Positions 34,501 through 42,779 of a DNA stretch of 64,000 bases are shown here, piece after piece. The stretch spans positions 246,976 through 310,975 of the forward strand of contig NZ_WUAX01000016.1 of the NCBI RefSeq assembly GCF_009806985.1, written 5' to 3'. The translations under genes were made by a program, and so were the position numbers. Origin of the DNA: Halorubrum sp. JWXQ-INN 858. Its GTDB lineage: Archaea; Halobacteriota; Halobacteria; Halobacteriales; Haloferacaceae. Below the pieces are notes generated by a model that saw nothing but the letters and a program-made list of their open reading frames with translations, had not been told where the DNA came from and did no database searches. Each line of letters begins with the position of its first letter. Positions within the stretch are counted from its first letter, which is position 1.

Positions 34501-34586
34501 ACCAGGTCGGGTCGGTCGACCGAGCCTCCCGTGTAGTCGAAGTCACCCCGGTCCCGCGGATCGGGTCCGGACGTGTGTGTAGCCAT
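31518..34586 (-). CDS. FAD-binding and 4Fe-4S oxidoreductase (D-lactate dehydrogenase type)
   Basis: This 1022-residue protein fuses a flavoprotein with an iron-sulfur subunit, like bacterial and archaeal Dld/YkgE-type fusions. The PP-type FAD-binding domain (about 55-260) has PRGGGTSLAGQTVN and GGAIGNNSTGSHSLKYG. The FAD-oxidase C-terminal domain (270-560) has HAGPGVLHVRPL and GSVSGEHGDGRARTQW. Two 4Fe-4S sites follow, LCHGCGGCRG...MCP and CIGCKGCAKDCPSE. Two CCG domains lie near the C-terminus (SSCCGMAGSFGYE and HGHCHQ). Likely substrates are D-lactate or glycolate, feeding electrons to the quinone pool at the membrane. It is monocistronic. Substrate identity is inferred from architecture. 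Confidence 0.92.
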   Translation of the reverse strand: MATHTSGPDPRDRGDFDYTGGSVDRPDLVDALERRVDGDVRFDDYSRRLYATDASAYEVTPIGVVFPESTADVAAVHEYCFAEGIPVLPRGGGTSLAGQTVNEAVVLDFSRAMDAVLSTDAAARTARVQSGAYVGDLNAAVAPDGLKFAPDPAWRDKSAVGGAIGNNSTGSHSLKYGKTDHYIEELEVVLADGTVATFGEVAVEDLRESADPDADDLLPRIHAAVVRVLDEEADAIDERFPELKRNVSGYNFDRLLAEYRGEFGEAGVVNLGRLIAGSEGTLATVTEATVSLVEIPETKAVALLAYEDLLDAMEDVAPVLEHDPAAVEVMDDVLLGLAADTAEFGDLVGTLPDDTDSVLLVEFYAEDDADGKRKVADLIADRVGDTLADGSATDAEPSPEAAETTAQPRRAFAAMEAHDPDERDRFWKMRKSGLPILLSRTSDAKHISFIEDCAIPPEHLPEYTREFQRILEDNGTFATFYAHAGPGVLHVRPLINTKDVDGVDAMVDIADRVTDAVVRLGGSVSGEHGDGRARTQWNRKLYGDDLWAAFRELKTAFDPDWLLNPGNVCGEFDMREHLRFSPDYALETGFDPALEWANENGMQGMVELCHGCGGCRGPQETTGGVMCPTFRAADEEIQATRGRANLLRGAMAGELPDDPTDDEFVTEVMDLCIGCKGCAKDCPSEVDMAKLKAEVEHAHHEEHGASLRTKLLGSFESLAPIGSRLAPVANLAPKVPGARLLMEKTLGIASERKLPEFRSESLTDWFEARGGPGVPRADADRAVLLFPDVYTTYTNPGAGKAAVRVLEAANCHVRMADVAGSGRPPHSKGLLEESRATARDTVETLVPDVETGWDVVVVEPSDAVMLQSDYFDLLAGDASDVPDADVGAVAANTYGVMEYVDAFRLDEALAFDAPGERLTYHGHCHQKATKKDHHAVGVLRRAGYGVDPLDSSCCGMAGSFGYEAEHYSMSKAIGRLLYDQVDASDGDVVVAPGASCRSQLEDRDDAAAEPPHPVEKLAAAIA

Positions 34587-34695
34587 GGTGGCGGGTCACG
34601 CCGGAGCGATGAAAAGCCCTCGGACCGGGTCGATCCGGCCGGTAGTCGCCCGGGATCGCCGCGGCGCGTCAGACGGGCGTCGTTCGACAACGAAC

Positions 34696-34705
34696 GCTTA
34701 ATAGG
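34696..34705 (+). promoter_or_regulatory. TATA box of the PRC-barrel gene
   Basis: GCTTAATAGG lies 23-32 bases before the ATG at 34728. Confidence 0.55.
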
Positions 34706-34727
34706 ACCGCTCGTGACCGTACCGAGT

Positions 34728-35036
34728 ATGAACGGTCCGCCCGAGGAGATCACGTCGCTGGTCGGTCGTGAGGTGTATTCGAACAACGGAGTGTTCGTGG
34801 GCGAGGTGGAGGACGTCCGCCTCGACCTCGACGCGCAGTCGGTCACGGGGCTCGCACTCGCGGAGCTCAACGCCGAGCTGTTCGCCGGGCGGGTCGACCG
34901 CAACACCGGCGTCATCGTCCCGTACCGCTGGGTCCGCGCCGTCGGCGACGTCGTCCTCATCAACGACGTCATCGAACGGCTCGACACCGGCGAGGACCCG
35001 GAGGACGCCGTCGAGGCCGAACAAGGACCCGCGTAG
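34728..35036 (+). CDS. PRC-barrel domain protein
   Basis: This 102-residue protein has a single PRC-barrel domain (about 8-80): LVGREVYSNNGVFVGEVEDVRLDLDA matches the family's start and YRWVRAVGDVVLI its end. Haloarchaeal proteins of this size are often called CdpB-like and some bind the cell-division protein SepF; the family also includes RimM- and RNA-metabolism-linked members. The role here is not determined. It is divergent from the oxidoreductase and monocistronic. Confidence 0.85.
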   Translation: MNGPPEEITSLVGREVYSNNGVFVGEVEDVRLDLDAQSVTGLALAELNAELFAGRVDRNTGVIVPYRWVRAVGDVVLINDVIERLDTGEDPEDAVEAEQGPA

Positions 35037-35200
35037 TCCGCAGAGCCAGGCCGCCTGCGTCCCTCGCGCCCGCGTCCTCGAACCGCTTTTCGGAACCCCG
35101 ACCGTGCTTCGGCCAGCCGTGCGGCCGTGACGGCGGCTCGCCCTCGGCCGGGCGACGGCCGAGGGGCTGTCAGGCGACCGCCACGGAAACACCGACGGGC

Positions 35201-35273
35201 GCGAAGGCCGCGAAAGTCGCGAAGACCGCGAAGACCGCGAAGACCGCGAAGACCGCGAAGACCGCGAAAACCG
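35201..35273. repeat. 9-bp tandem repeat (CGCGAAGAC)
   Basis: About eight copies of a 9-base unit lie immediately downstream of the AlaX stop codon. The rest of the 240-base gap 35037-35276 shows no gene. Confidence 0.9.
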
Positions 35274-35276
35274 CCG

Positions 35277-36140
35277 TCAGTCGATCGTCGCGTCGCCGTC
35301 GGTCGCGTGGTTGGCGAGCACGAAGTTCACCCGCTCCTCGTCGCTGCCTTTCGTCTCGCGACCGGTGACGACGACCTCGCCGATCTCCGCGGTGTTGCTC
35401 ACGTGGGTGCCCGCACAGGCGGTCCGGTCGTACGGCTCCTCCGCGTCCGCCCCGCCGACCTCGACGATCCGGAGTTCGGTGATCGACTCGGGGAGCAGGT
35501 CGATACGGGTCCGGTCGGTGTCGAGCGTCGCCTCCGCCGCCGCGCGGTCCATCGTGTAGCTCGTCACCGGGCGGGCGTCGTCGACGAGGTCGTTGAGCCC
35601 CGACTCGATCCGCGCGAGGTCGTCCGCGTCGAACCGGTCGTAGGCGGCGTCGAGGTGCGCGTGGTCGGCGTACAGCTGGTTGCCGGTCGTCAGCGCGTCG
35701 AACTCGGTCAACAACAGCGCGGAGAGCAGGTGTTGGGCGGTGTGATAGCGGGCGTGTGCGTGTCGGCGGTCCCAGTCGACCTCGCCGACGACCGCGGTCC
35801 CGGGCGCGGGGAGGGCCGCGTCGCCCTCGGCAGCCGTCCCGTCGTCCGCGACCGGCTCGAGCGTGTGGTAGATCGTGTCCGACTTCGCGACGTCGACGAC
35901 GCGCCAGCGGCGACCGGCGTCGGTCCCGTCGGAGCCGTCGGCGGCCGCATCGGGGAGATCACCGTCCGTGTCGCGGTCGTCTGCGGGCGCGACCGTGAGG
36001 ACGCCGGTGTCGTGTGGCTGGCCGCCGCCGGTCGGGTAAAACGCGGTGCGGTCGAGGACGACCCGGTCGTCGAGGGTCCGTTCGACGGTCGCCTCGAAGC
36101 GTCGTCGGGCGTCGTCGACGAGGTAGAGCTGGTCGGTCAT
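35277..36140 (-). CDS. alaX: Alanyl-tRNA editing protein AlaX
   Basis: This trans-editing enzyme hydrolyses Ser- or Gly-mischarged tRNA-Ala. The 287-residue protein has AFYPTGGGQPHDTG, the zinc site HTAQH (133-137) and CAGTH (242-246) of the AlaRS second additional domain. The length fits an AlaX-M-type protein lacking the AlaRS catalytic domain, with an acidic insertion (about residues 53-76). The ATG at 36140 (MTDQLYLVDD) is chosen; a longer upstream reading enters the repeat region. A 20-base tandem repeat lies upstream and a 9-base array downstream. Confidence 0.92.
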   Translation of the reverse strand: MTDQLYLVDDARRRFEATVERTLDDRVVLDRTAFYPTGGGQPHDTGVLTVAPADDRDTDGDLPDAAADGSDGTDAGRRWRVVDVAKSDTIYHTLEPVADDGTAAEGDAALPAPGTAVVGEVDWDRRHAHARYHTAQHLLSALLLTEFDALTTGNQLYADHAHLDAAYDRFDADDLARIESGLNDLVDDARPVTSYTMDRAAAEATLDTDRTRIDLLPESITELRIVEVGGADAEEPYDRTACAGTHVSNTAEIGEVVVTGRETKGSDEERVNFVLANHATDGDATID

Positions 36141-36260
36141 GTCGCGTGGGAGCCGCCGCATCCACTTACGCGTTTCCAGCGACCTCCGTCGACCGCGACG
36201 AGCGGTTCGCCGGCGACGACGTCCGCGAACGACGATTCGTCGACGCCCGTGATCAGGGGT

Positions 36261-36360
36261 CGATCCTCGCGATCGGGAGCCGATTCCCGCGATCGGGAGC
36301 CGATTCCCGCGATCGGGAGCCGATTCCCGCGATCGGGGGCCGATCCTCGCGATCGGGGGT
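36261..36360. repeat. 20-bp tandem repeat (five copies)
   Basis: Five head-to-tail copies of CGATTCCCGCGATCGGGAGC (first and last with small changes), each holding the palindrome CCCGCGATCGGG, lie between the divergent AlaX and HD genes. They could act as protein-binding sites or be a simple expansion. Confidence 0.92.
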
Positions 36361-36443
36361 CGATCCGTCGTAACGACTAAGAACGGAACGCCCCTCCACC
36401 ACGGTAATGAGATACGAGTTTTTCGCGCCTCGAGGTGGTCATC

Positions 36444-37136
36444 GTGGGCGTCGAGATTAAGGAGACGGAGGTGAGCGACGAGGAGTTCGGGGAGATGAAG
36501 CGGTTCGTCAGGGACTACCTCTCCGCGAGCGTCGAGGGCGAGGAGGACGGCGGCCGCATGCGCTGGTACCCGTGGCACTCCTCGGAGTACCGGTTCAACC
36601 ACATCCTCAACGTCGTCGCGCTCGCGACGCGGATCGCCGAGGCCGAGGGCGCGGACGTCGACGTGGTGCGCGTCGCCGCGGTGTTCCACGACGTGGCCAA
36701 ACTGGAGGCCGACCAGGACGTCCACGCCGAGGCCGGCGCGCGCGTCGCCCGCGAATACCTCCGGAGCCGCGGGGACTACCCCGAGTCGTTCATCGAGGAG
36801 GTGTGCGGCGCGGTCGTCGACCACTCGTACACGGGCGACCTGAGCGACGTCCCCCTGGAGAGCCGCTGTCTGATCGAGGCCGACATCCTCGACAAGGTCG
36901 GCGCGAACGGGGCCGCACTGATGCTGCTGCGGATGGGGTACGAGTCCCGGACGCACATGGACGCCGCGAAGATGGTCGACCGCGTGCTCCAACGCGGCCG
37001 CGACCACACCGACCGCATCGCCTCCGACACCGCCGAGAGCATCGCCCACCAGCGGATCAAGCGCGTGAAGTGGTTCCGCGAGTGGCTCGAGGAGGAGGTC
37101 ACACAGATGGACGCCGGCGACGTCGGCGGCCGGTAG
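36444..37136 (+). CDS. HD domain metal-dependent phosphohydrolase
   Basis: This protein of about 230 residues has an HD domain: NHILNVVALATRI supplies the first histidine, AAVFHDVAKLEAD is the HD doublet, and AVVDHSYTG and AEADILDKVG-type segments give later ligands. It is likely a phosphodiesterase or nucleotidase with two metals. The start GTG at 36444 (MGVEIKETEVSDEEF) is preferred; an in-frame GTG at 36435 is equally possible. A TTTTT-rich stretch at 36418-36423 may be the TATA element. Substrate unknown. Confidence 0.85.
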   Translation: MGVEIKETEVSDEEFGEMKRFVRDYLSASVEGEEDGGRMRWYPWHSSEYRFNHILNVVALATRIAEAEGADVDVVRVAAVFHDVAKLEADQDVHAEAGARVAREYLRSRGDYPESFIEEVCGAVVDHSYTGDLSDVPLESRCLIEADILDKVGANGAALMLLRMGYESRTHMDAAKMVDRVLQRGRDHTDRIASDTAESIAHQRIKRVKWFREWLEEEVTQMDAGDVGGR

Positions 37137-37261
37137 CCCGTCGAACGCTACGTTCTGCCCGAGCGCCCGGGAACGAGCACCAGGTACCACCCGATCCCCC
37201 GAGCGAGCGCGACGTCCCGGCCCTCCGGCCGTTCAACCGGCGCGCAGCGGTCGACCGACGC

Positions 37262-37969
37262 TCACTCCTCGAGCGTGACCCGCGGGAGCGTCGCGTCGAG
37301 GTAGCGCTCGACGCCGGCGACCGTCCCGTCGACCCAGCCGCGGTCGCTCGTCGTCGCCCAGCGCAGCATGCCGCCGGTCGCGATCGTCTGCACGGTCGCC
37401 GCGACCGCCTCGGGATCGACCGGGTCGTCGCCGATGGACCCCGGGCCGACCTCGGACGCGTCGGGCGTCTCGGCAGTCACCTCGGCGGCGGCCTCGCGGA
37501 CGGTCCGCTCGAGGAACCGCTCGAAGACGCGGTCGCTCCGGTCGAAGTGGTCCCGATACGCGCCGTCGTGGGCGGCCTGTGCGCGCAGCTCGACGACCGC
37601 CCTGAGAAACCGGCCGTTCGGGGCGCGGTCGTCGTCGATCGCCCCGGGGCGGCTCATCGCGACGACGTATCCCACGATCCGGTCGCGGGCGGGTCGCTCG
37701 ACGCCCACCGACGCGTCTCCCGCGGTCTCCCCGGAGAGTTCGTCCTCCGAGACCGCCTCCTCGAAGCCGTCGAGCAGGAACTCCAACAGGTCGACGAGCA
37801 GGTCGTCTTTCCCGTCGTAGTGGTGATACAGGAGCGACGGGCTCTTCTCGAACTCGTCGCCGATCCGCTGGATCGTCAGCTCCGCGTACCCGTGGGCACA
37901 CAGCGCGCGGAACGCCGCGCCGAGGATCTCCTCCCGGGTGCCGTCGGGGTCCGCGAACGGGTCGTTCAT
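37262..37969 (-). CDS. TetR family transcriptional regulator
   Basis: This 235-residue regulator has a TetR N-terminal HTH (about 10-58: EEILGAAFRALCAHGYAELT, QRIGDEFEKSPSLLYHHYDGKDDLLVDLLEF) and a C-terminal ligand-binding domain typical of QacR/AcrR-like regulators. The ATG at 37969 (MNDPFADPDGT) is chosen; the frame continues upstream as non-acidic sequence. It is divergent from a COG1361-RND operon whose promoter carries a palindromic TGAACGTTCA site, so it probably represses that operon in response to a ligand. Confidence 0.88.
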   Translation of the reverse strand: MNDPFADPDGTREEILGAAFRALCAHGYAELTIQRIGDEFEKSPSLLYHHYDGKDDLLVDLLEFLLDGFEEAVSEDELSGETAGDASVGVERPARDRIVGYVVAMSRPGAIDDDRAPNGRFLRAVVELRAQAAHDGAYRDHFDRSDRVFERFLERTVREAAAEVTAETPDASEVGPGSIGDDPVDPEAVAATVQTIATGGMLRWATTSDRGWVDGTVAGVERYLDATLPRVTLEE

Positions 37970-38090
37970 TCCGTGTACTCCCCGTGAGCCGTCGTGGCCG
38001 TCGAGGGTTCCGGGCTCACCGATCCCGCCGGAGTGGCGGCTCTCTTCGCCCTCCCGCTCGGCGTGTCGCTCATGGCCGAGGTACCGCGGG

Positions 38091-38100
38091 CGAGTATATA
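38091..38100 (+). promoter_or_regulatory. TATA box of the RND operon
   Basis: AGTATATAGG places a predicted transcription start at about 38120-38125, inside the TetR-like operator. Because TATATA is symmetric, it could also serve the divergent tetR gene. Confidence 0.5.
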
Positions 38101-38110
38101 GGGTGCCTGA

Positions 38111-38126
38111 TTGAACGTTCATTCAA
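38111..38126. promoter_or_regulatory. Predicted TetR operator (TTGAACGTTCATTCAA)
   Basis: This 16-base element contains the perfect palindrome TGAACGTTCA (38112-38121) plus outer TTGAA/TTCAA arms, lies between tetR and the RND operon, and overlaps the predicted start site. This arrangement is typical of repression of efflux genes by TetR proteins. Confidence 0.6.
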
Positions 38127-38160
38127 TACGCTTATGCCGGCGGCGCGTGAGTCGAATCCC

Positions 38161-38328
38161 ATGACTCGAACGGACGCTTTCCGGAGCGTCGACGCCCGGA
38201 ACCGCCCCATTCCCGACGACCGGGGCCGCCCCGTCGACCGGTCTTCCGACCGCCGCCCCGTCCCGGTCGGTCGATCCGCCGACCGCCGCCCCGCCCTCCA
38301 TCCGTGCGACCGCGGTGAGCGACGATGA
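38161..38328 (+). CDS. Possible small upstream ORF of the RND operon
   Basis: A 55-codon frame begins at ATG 38161, downstream of the TATA box and operator, and overlaps the next ATG by four bases (ATGA). It is Arg- and Pro-rich and not acidic, unlike most proteins here, so it may be a leader peptide, a chance frame, or an upstream start of the next gene's mRNA. Low confidence. Confidence 0.25.
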   Translation: MTRTDAFRSVDARNRPIPDDRGRPVDRSSDRRPVPVGRSADRRPALHPCDRGERR

Positions 38329-40142
38329 GGACGGGAGCGGAGCGGACGGAATCGGAACGGGCGGGATCGGAGCGGCGAACACGAAACCGAGGACGTCGCC
38401 GGTCGCACCGCGCCCGAACGGCCGTCCCCTGCCTCGTGCTCGCCTGCATGCTCGCCCTCGCGGTCGGTCTCGCGGTAGCGGGAAGCGCCGGCGCGGTGAC
38501 AGGGGATGCCGGGGACGCCCTCCACCCGGACGCCCCCCACCCGAACGCCCTTCACCCGGACGACCCCGCCTCGCTCTCCGACCCCCTCGACGACGGGGTC
38601 GTCGCACAGGCGAACGCCTCCGCCGGATCGGGACAGATCCGCGGCCGGCCGCGGCTCGACGCCTTCCTGTCGCAGCCGACGGTCCGGTCCGGCGGCGAGT
38701 CGACCGTCACGGTCGACATTCTGAACAGCGGCGAGATGCGGACGGGGAACGACCTCGACCCGCGGGTGACGACCGCGCGAAGCCTGCGCGTCGAGGCCGA
38801 CGCGGACGGCACGCCGCTCACCGTCACGAGCGGCGACGTCGCCGTTGGCGACGTCCCGACCGGCTCGCCTGCCGCCGTTCCGATCGACGTGGTGGTGCCC
38901 GACGACGTCGCCGACGGCGAGTACGATATCGAGGTGACCGCGCGGTACCGGTACACGAGCCAGATCGTGCCCACGTTCAACACCCACAACGACCGCACGG
39001 GCACCGACACCTTCGACGTCACCGTCGTCGTCGACGACGGCGCGCGGTTCGCGATCGTCGACGCCGACACCGACGCGCAGGTCGGCGGGAGCGGTGACGT
39101 CTCCGTGACGATGCGGAACGTCGGGGAGGAGACGGCTCGCGACGCGTACGTCACCGGGGGTGCGACCGGAAGCGAGGTCGCGATCGGGGACGGACAGAGC
39201 GACGCGTTCGTCGGCGACTGGGCGGCCGGCGAGAACCGGACCGTCACGTTCGACTCGACGGTGTCGCCCGACTTCGCCGGCGACGCGTACGCGCTCCAGG
39301 CGACCGTCGGCTACCGCGACGCCGACGGCGTCGAGGCGGAGTCGCCGACCGCCCGGACCGGGATCACCCCGATCCCGAAACAGTCCTTCCCCATCGACGA
39401 CGTGTCGGGGGCCCTCGAGGTCGGGTATTCGGGGACGGTAAGCGGGACGGTGACGAACGAGGGGCCGCTGCCCGTCGACGACGCGGTGTTGGTCGCCGAG
39501 CCGCGGAGCGACCGCGTCCAGTTCGGCGAGAGCCGGTACGCGCTGCCCGCCCTGGATCCGGGCGAGTCGACCGAGTTCGCCTTCGACGCCGACGTGAGCG
39601 GACAGGCCGACCCCGGCCCGCGACAGGTCGGGTTCACCGTCGAGTACACGAGCGGCGACGGAACGGTCGCGATCGAGTCGACCGACCGCGTCGAGGTCGC
39701 CCCGCGCCAACCGGAGTTCGCGCTCGTCGCCGAGAACGCGACCGTTCCCGCGGGCGAGACGCGTCGGATCGCGTTCGAGATGACCAACCAGCGGCCGGAG
39801 ACGCTCTCGTCGATCAACGCCGGGCTGTACGCCGACAGCCCGCTGTCGGCCGTCGACGACGGGGCGTTCGTCGACTCGCTGGAGCCGGGCGAGTCGACCG
39901 AGATCTGGTTCGAGGTCGCCGCCGCGCCGGGCGCGAGCGTCAAGACCCATCCCGTCGAGCTCGACTTCCGCTACGACGACGAGCGGGGCAACGACCGCAT
40001 CTCCGACGTCACGCAGTACCCGGTCGAGGTGACCGCGGCGACCGACGACGGGGAGGGACCGTCGACGCTCGTCCTCGTCGGGATCGGCGCGGTCGTCCTC
40101 GTCGTCGCCGCGGCGGCGGTCCTCCGATACCGGCGACGGTAG
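38325..40142 (+). CDS. COG1361 secreted protein (CARDB/NEW3-type repeats) with C-terminal membrane anchor
   Basis: This 605-residue protein has a basic N-terminus, a signal-like hydrophobic stretch at about 33-58 (LVLACMLALAVGLAVAG), then several beta-sandwich repeats (about 105-570) with the strand pattern VTVDILNSG, VSVTMRNVGEE, GTVTNEGPLP, IAFEMTNQRPET, and a C-terminal membrane segment (583-600) followed by RYRRR. It resembles COG1361 proteins (S-layer-domain and CARDB proteins) that accompany RND/MMPL permeases in archaea, so it probably acts outside the membrane with the permease encoded 45 bases downstream. Function inferred from context. Confidence 0.85.
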   Translation: MRTGAERTESERAGSERRTRNRGRRRSHRARTAVPCLVLACMLALAVGLAVAGSAGAVTGDAGDALHPDAPHPNALHPDDPASLSDPLDDGVVAQANASAGSGQIRGRPRLDAFLSQPTVRSGGESTVTVDILNSGEMRTGNDLDPRVTTARSLRVEADADGTPLTVTSGDVAVGDVPTGSPAAVPIDVVVPDDVADGEYDIEVTARYRYTSQIVPTFNTHNDRTGTDTFDVTVVVDDGARFAIVDADTDAQVGGSGDVSVTMRNVGEETARDAYVTGGATGSEVAIGDGQSDAFVGDWAAGENRTVTFDSTVSPDFAGDAYALQATVGYRDADGVEAESPTARTGITPIPKQSFPIDDVSGALEVGYSGTVSGTVTNEGPLPVDDAVLVAEPRSDRVQFGESRYALPALDPGESTEFAFDADVSGQADPGPRQVGFTVEYTSGDGTVAIESTDRVEVAPRQPEFALVAENATVPAGETRRIAFEMTNQRPETLSSINAGLYADSPLSAVDDGAFVDSLEPGESTEIWFEVAAAPGASVKTHPVELDFRYDDERGNDRISDVTQYPVEVTAATDDGEGPSTLVLVGIGAVVLVVAAAAVLRYRRR

Positions 40143-40187
40143 CCCGATGTCCCGACCCACCGACCACCGACGGCGCGCGGGGCGGCC

Positions 40188-42731
40188 GTGAGCGCGGCCG
40201 ATCGGTTCGTCGAGCGCGTCGACGCCGTCGTCACCGGCCGGCCGGCCGCCGTCGTCGCCGTCTTCCTGCTCGTGAGCGTCGTCGCGCTCGGCGGGGTGAC
40301 CGCGATCTCGACCGCCGCGGGCGCGGACCAGTTCACGGAGGACCTCCCCGCACAGCAGGCGCTCGACGACATCGACGAGGAGTTCGAGACTTCCATCGAC
40401 GGGAGCGGCACCGGCGCACAGCTCATCGTCTCCGACGACGACGTGCTCTCGCGGGCGGCGCTCGTCCGGATCTTGGAGACCCAACACCGGCTGGAGTCGC
40501 GGTCCACGCTCCGCGTGTCGTCGACGACGAGCCACGCGAACGCCGTCGCGACCGCGCTCGACCCCTCCGCGGAGACCCCCGCCGAGCAGCGGCGGGCGGT
40601 CGAGGAGGCGACGCCGCGCGAGCTGCGGGCCGCCATCGAGGAGGCGGACGCGACCGGTGCCGTCGCCGCGCAGGTGTCCGCCGAGTACAACCCGACCGCC
40701 CAGCGGGCGGGGACCGCGATCGTCGGGATCAGCTACGACGTGCCGGACGCGGCGGGCTCCGACCGGGTGACGACGCTCCAGACCCGCAGCGTCGAGGTCG
40801 TCGACGCGGTGCCGGGGAACGAGGCGGGCGAGAACGCGATCCTCTTCGGTGACGGGATCCTCAACGCGGAGATCGCCGCGCTGTTGACCGACACCGCGAT
40901 CATCGTCTTCCCCGCCGCGTTCGTGCTCATCCTGCTGTTCTTGTTGGTCGCGTACCGCGACCCGATCGACATGGCGCTGGGCCTCTCGGCGCTGTTGATG
41001 GGGGTCCTCTGGACGTTCGGCTTCATGGGGTACGCGGGGGTGCCTTTCTCTGACGCGCTCATCACCGTCTTCCCGCTGCTGCTCGCGGTCGGGATCGACT
41101 TCGGGATACACATCATCAACCGCTATCGCGAGGAACGGATCGCCGGGGGCGGGATCGCCGGCGCGATGCGGATCACGACCGACCAGCTGCTGATCGCCTT
41201 CCTCCTCGTGACGATCACGACGGTGTTCAGCTTCGCCGCCAACCTCACGAGCCCGTTCCAGCCGAACCGCGACTTCGCGATCGTCGCCGCCGCCGGGATG
41301 GTGTTCACGCTGTTGGTGTTCGGGATCTACCTCCCCGCCGCGAAGGTGCTCGCCGACCGCTGGCGCGAGCGGCTCCCGGTCCCCGAGTTCGGGTCGACCC
41401 CGCTCGGGACCGGCGGGTCGCGGCTGGGCCGCGTCCTCCGGGTCGGCGTCGACCTCTCGCGGGTCGCCCCGGCGCTCGTGGTCCTCCTCGTGCTCGTCAC
41501 CGCCGCGGCCGGCGGGGCGTACGGCACCGGCGTCGACACCGAGTTCTCCGAGGAGGCGTTCTTCCCCGACGAGGACCGACTGGCCGTCTACAGCCAGCTC
41601 CCGGAGCCGTTCGCGCCGACCGAGTACACGTTCCTGCGGGTCCTCACCCTGTTCCAGGAGGAGTTCGAACAGGAGTTCGGGGGGTCAGTGACGCTGTACG
41701 TCGACCAGTCGGTGCGGGACGACGACTCGCTCGAGCTGATCGATCGGACGACGCGGAACCCGCCGGCGACCCTCGAGTCGAGCGACAACTGGCGCGCGGA
41801 CTCGACGAGCATCGTCACCGTCATCGACGACCACGCCGAGCGGGACCCCGAGTTCCGGCGGACCGTCGAGCGCAACGACCGCCTCGGGACGGGCGTCCCC
41901 GACCGGAACGTCGACGACGTGTACGACGAGCTGCTCGCCTCCGACGCGCGGTCGGAGGCCCGGAGCTACCTCGCCGCCGACCGCGGGAGCGCCCGGATCG
42001 ATTACACGATACGGCCCGGCGTCGACGACTCGCGGGCGGTCGCCGACGTCCGGATGCTGGCCGAGCGGACGCCGCTGGAGGCGGTCGCGACCGGATCGCT
42101 CGTCGTCAACGAGGCCGTCATCGACGTCCTCCTGGCCTCGGCCGTCGACAGCCTCATCGCCGCCTTCGTCCTCACCGCGGTGTTCCTCACGCTGTCGTAC
42201 CGATACCTGGAAGGGAAGGCCGTGTACGGGCTGATCAACCTCATTCCGGTGCTCGCGACGGTCGGGCTGCTCGTCGGGTCGATGCGGCTGCTCGGGATCG
42301 CGTTGACGCCGATCAACGCGCCGATCCTCTCGGTGTCGATCGGGCTCGGCGTCGACTACACGGTCCATTTCGTCCACCGGTTCGTCGACGAGTACAAGGC
42401 CGGCAAGGGGATCCAGGAGGCGCTCGACGTCACGATCGGCGGGACGGGCGGCGCGCTCACCGGCAGCATGCTCACGACGGTCACCGGGCTCGGCGTGTTG
42501 TGGCTCGCCGTCATCCCGCTGATACAGGACTTCGGGGCGCTGCTCGCGCTCGGGGTGTTTTACGCGTACCTCTGTTCGATCCTGCTCGTCCCCTCCCTGG
42601 TCGTCGTCTGGGACCGGTACGGGTCGTACGTCGGGCTCGGCCTGAACGAGACGCTCCGGGACGACGAGACGCGCCGGGACGACGAGACGCGCCGAGACGA
42701 CGAGACGCACCGGGACGCCGGCGGGTCGTAG
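40188..42731 (+). CDS. RND superfamily (MMPL) transporter
   Basis: This 847-residue permease has two large extracytoplasmic domains (about 40-225 and 430-635) and two sets of five to six membrane segments. The GTG start at 40188 gives MSAADRFVERVD. Motif-like VGIDFGIHIINRYREE and GLGVDYTVHFVHRFVDE (the GxDxxxH/Y motifs of MMPL/HAE families) lie in the two halves. The C-terminus is a DDETRR tandem repeat. It is the second gene of a TetR-controlled operon and may export lipids, pigments or drugs; substrate unknown. Confidence 0.92.
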   Translation: MSAADRFVERVDAVVTGRPAAVVAVFLLVSVVALGGVTAISTAAGADQFTEDLPAQQALDDIDEEFETSIDGSGTGAQLIVSDDDVLSRAALVRILETQHRLESRSTLRVSSTTSHANAVATALDPSAETPAEQRRAVEEATPRELRAAIEEADATGAVAAQVSAEYNPTAQRAGTAIVGISYDVPDAAGSDRVTTLQTRSVEVVDAVPGNEAGENAILFGDGILNAEIAALLTDTAIIVFPAAFVLILLFLLVAYRDPIDMALGLSALLMGVLWTFGFMGYAGVPFSDALITVFPLLLAVGIDFGIHIINRYREERIAGGGIAGAMRITTDQLLIAFLLVTITTVFSFAANLTSPFQPNRDFAIVAAAGMVFTLLVFGIYLPAAKVLADRWRERLPVPEFGSTPLGTGGSRLGRVLRVGVDLSRVAPALVVLLVLVTAAAGGAYGTGVDTEFSEEAFFPDEDRLAVYSQLPEPFAPTEYTFLRVLTLFQEEFEQEFGGSVTLYVDQSVRDDDSLELIDRTTRNPPATLESSDNWRADSTSIVTVIDDHAERDPEFRRTVERNDRLGTGVPDRNVDDVYDELLASDARSEARSYLAADRGSARIDYTIRPGVDDSRAVADVRMLAERTPLEAVATGSLVVNEAVIDVLLASAVDSLIAAFVLTAVFLTLSYRYLEGKAVYGLINLIPVLATVGLLVGSMRLLGIALTPINAPILSVSIGLGVDYTVHFVHRFVDEYKAGKGIQEALDVTIGGTGGALTGSMLTTVTGLGVLWLAVIPLIQDFGALLALGVFYAYLCSILLVPSLVVVWDRYGSYVGLGLNETLRDDETRRDDETRRDDETHRDAGGS

Positions 42732-42779
42732 CCGCGCGAGGCGATCAGCGGTGCGCGACCCGTCGCGGTGAGGGTAGGG

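Noticed and set aside
31551..35036. 1161-codon + frame opposite the D-lactate dehydrogenase-type gene
   Set aside because: Shadow of the real minus-strand gene; only its last 102 codons (34728-35036) are a genuine PRC-barrel gene.
35201..36366. CRISPR-like arrays at 35201 and 36261
   Set aside because: Repeats are directly adjacent with no unique spacers and no cas genes in the window; they are simple tandem arrays.
37137..37261. Possible attachment site or RNA gene between HD and TetR genes
   Set aside because: No tRNA-like fold, direct repeat or composition shift found.
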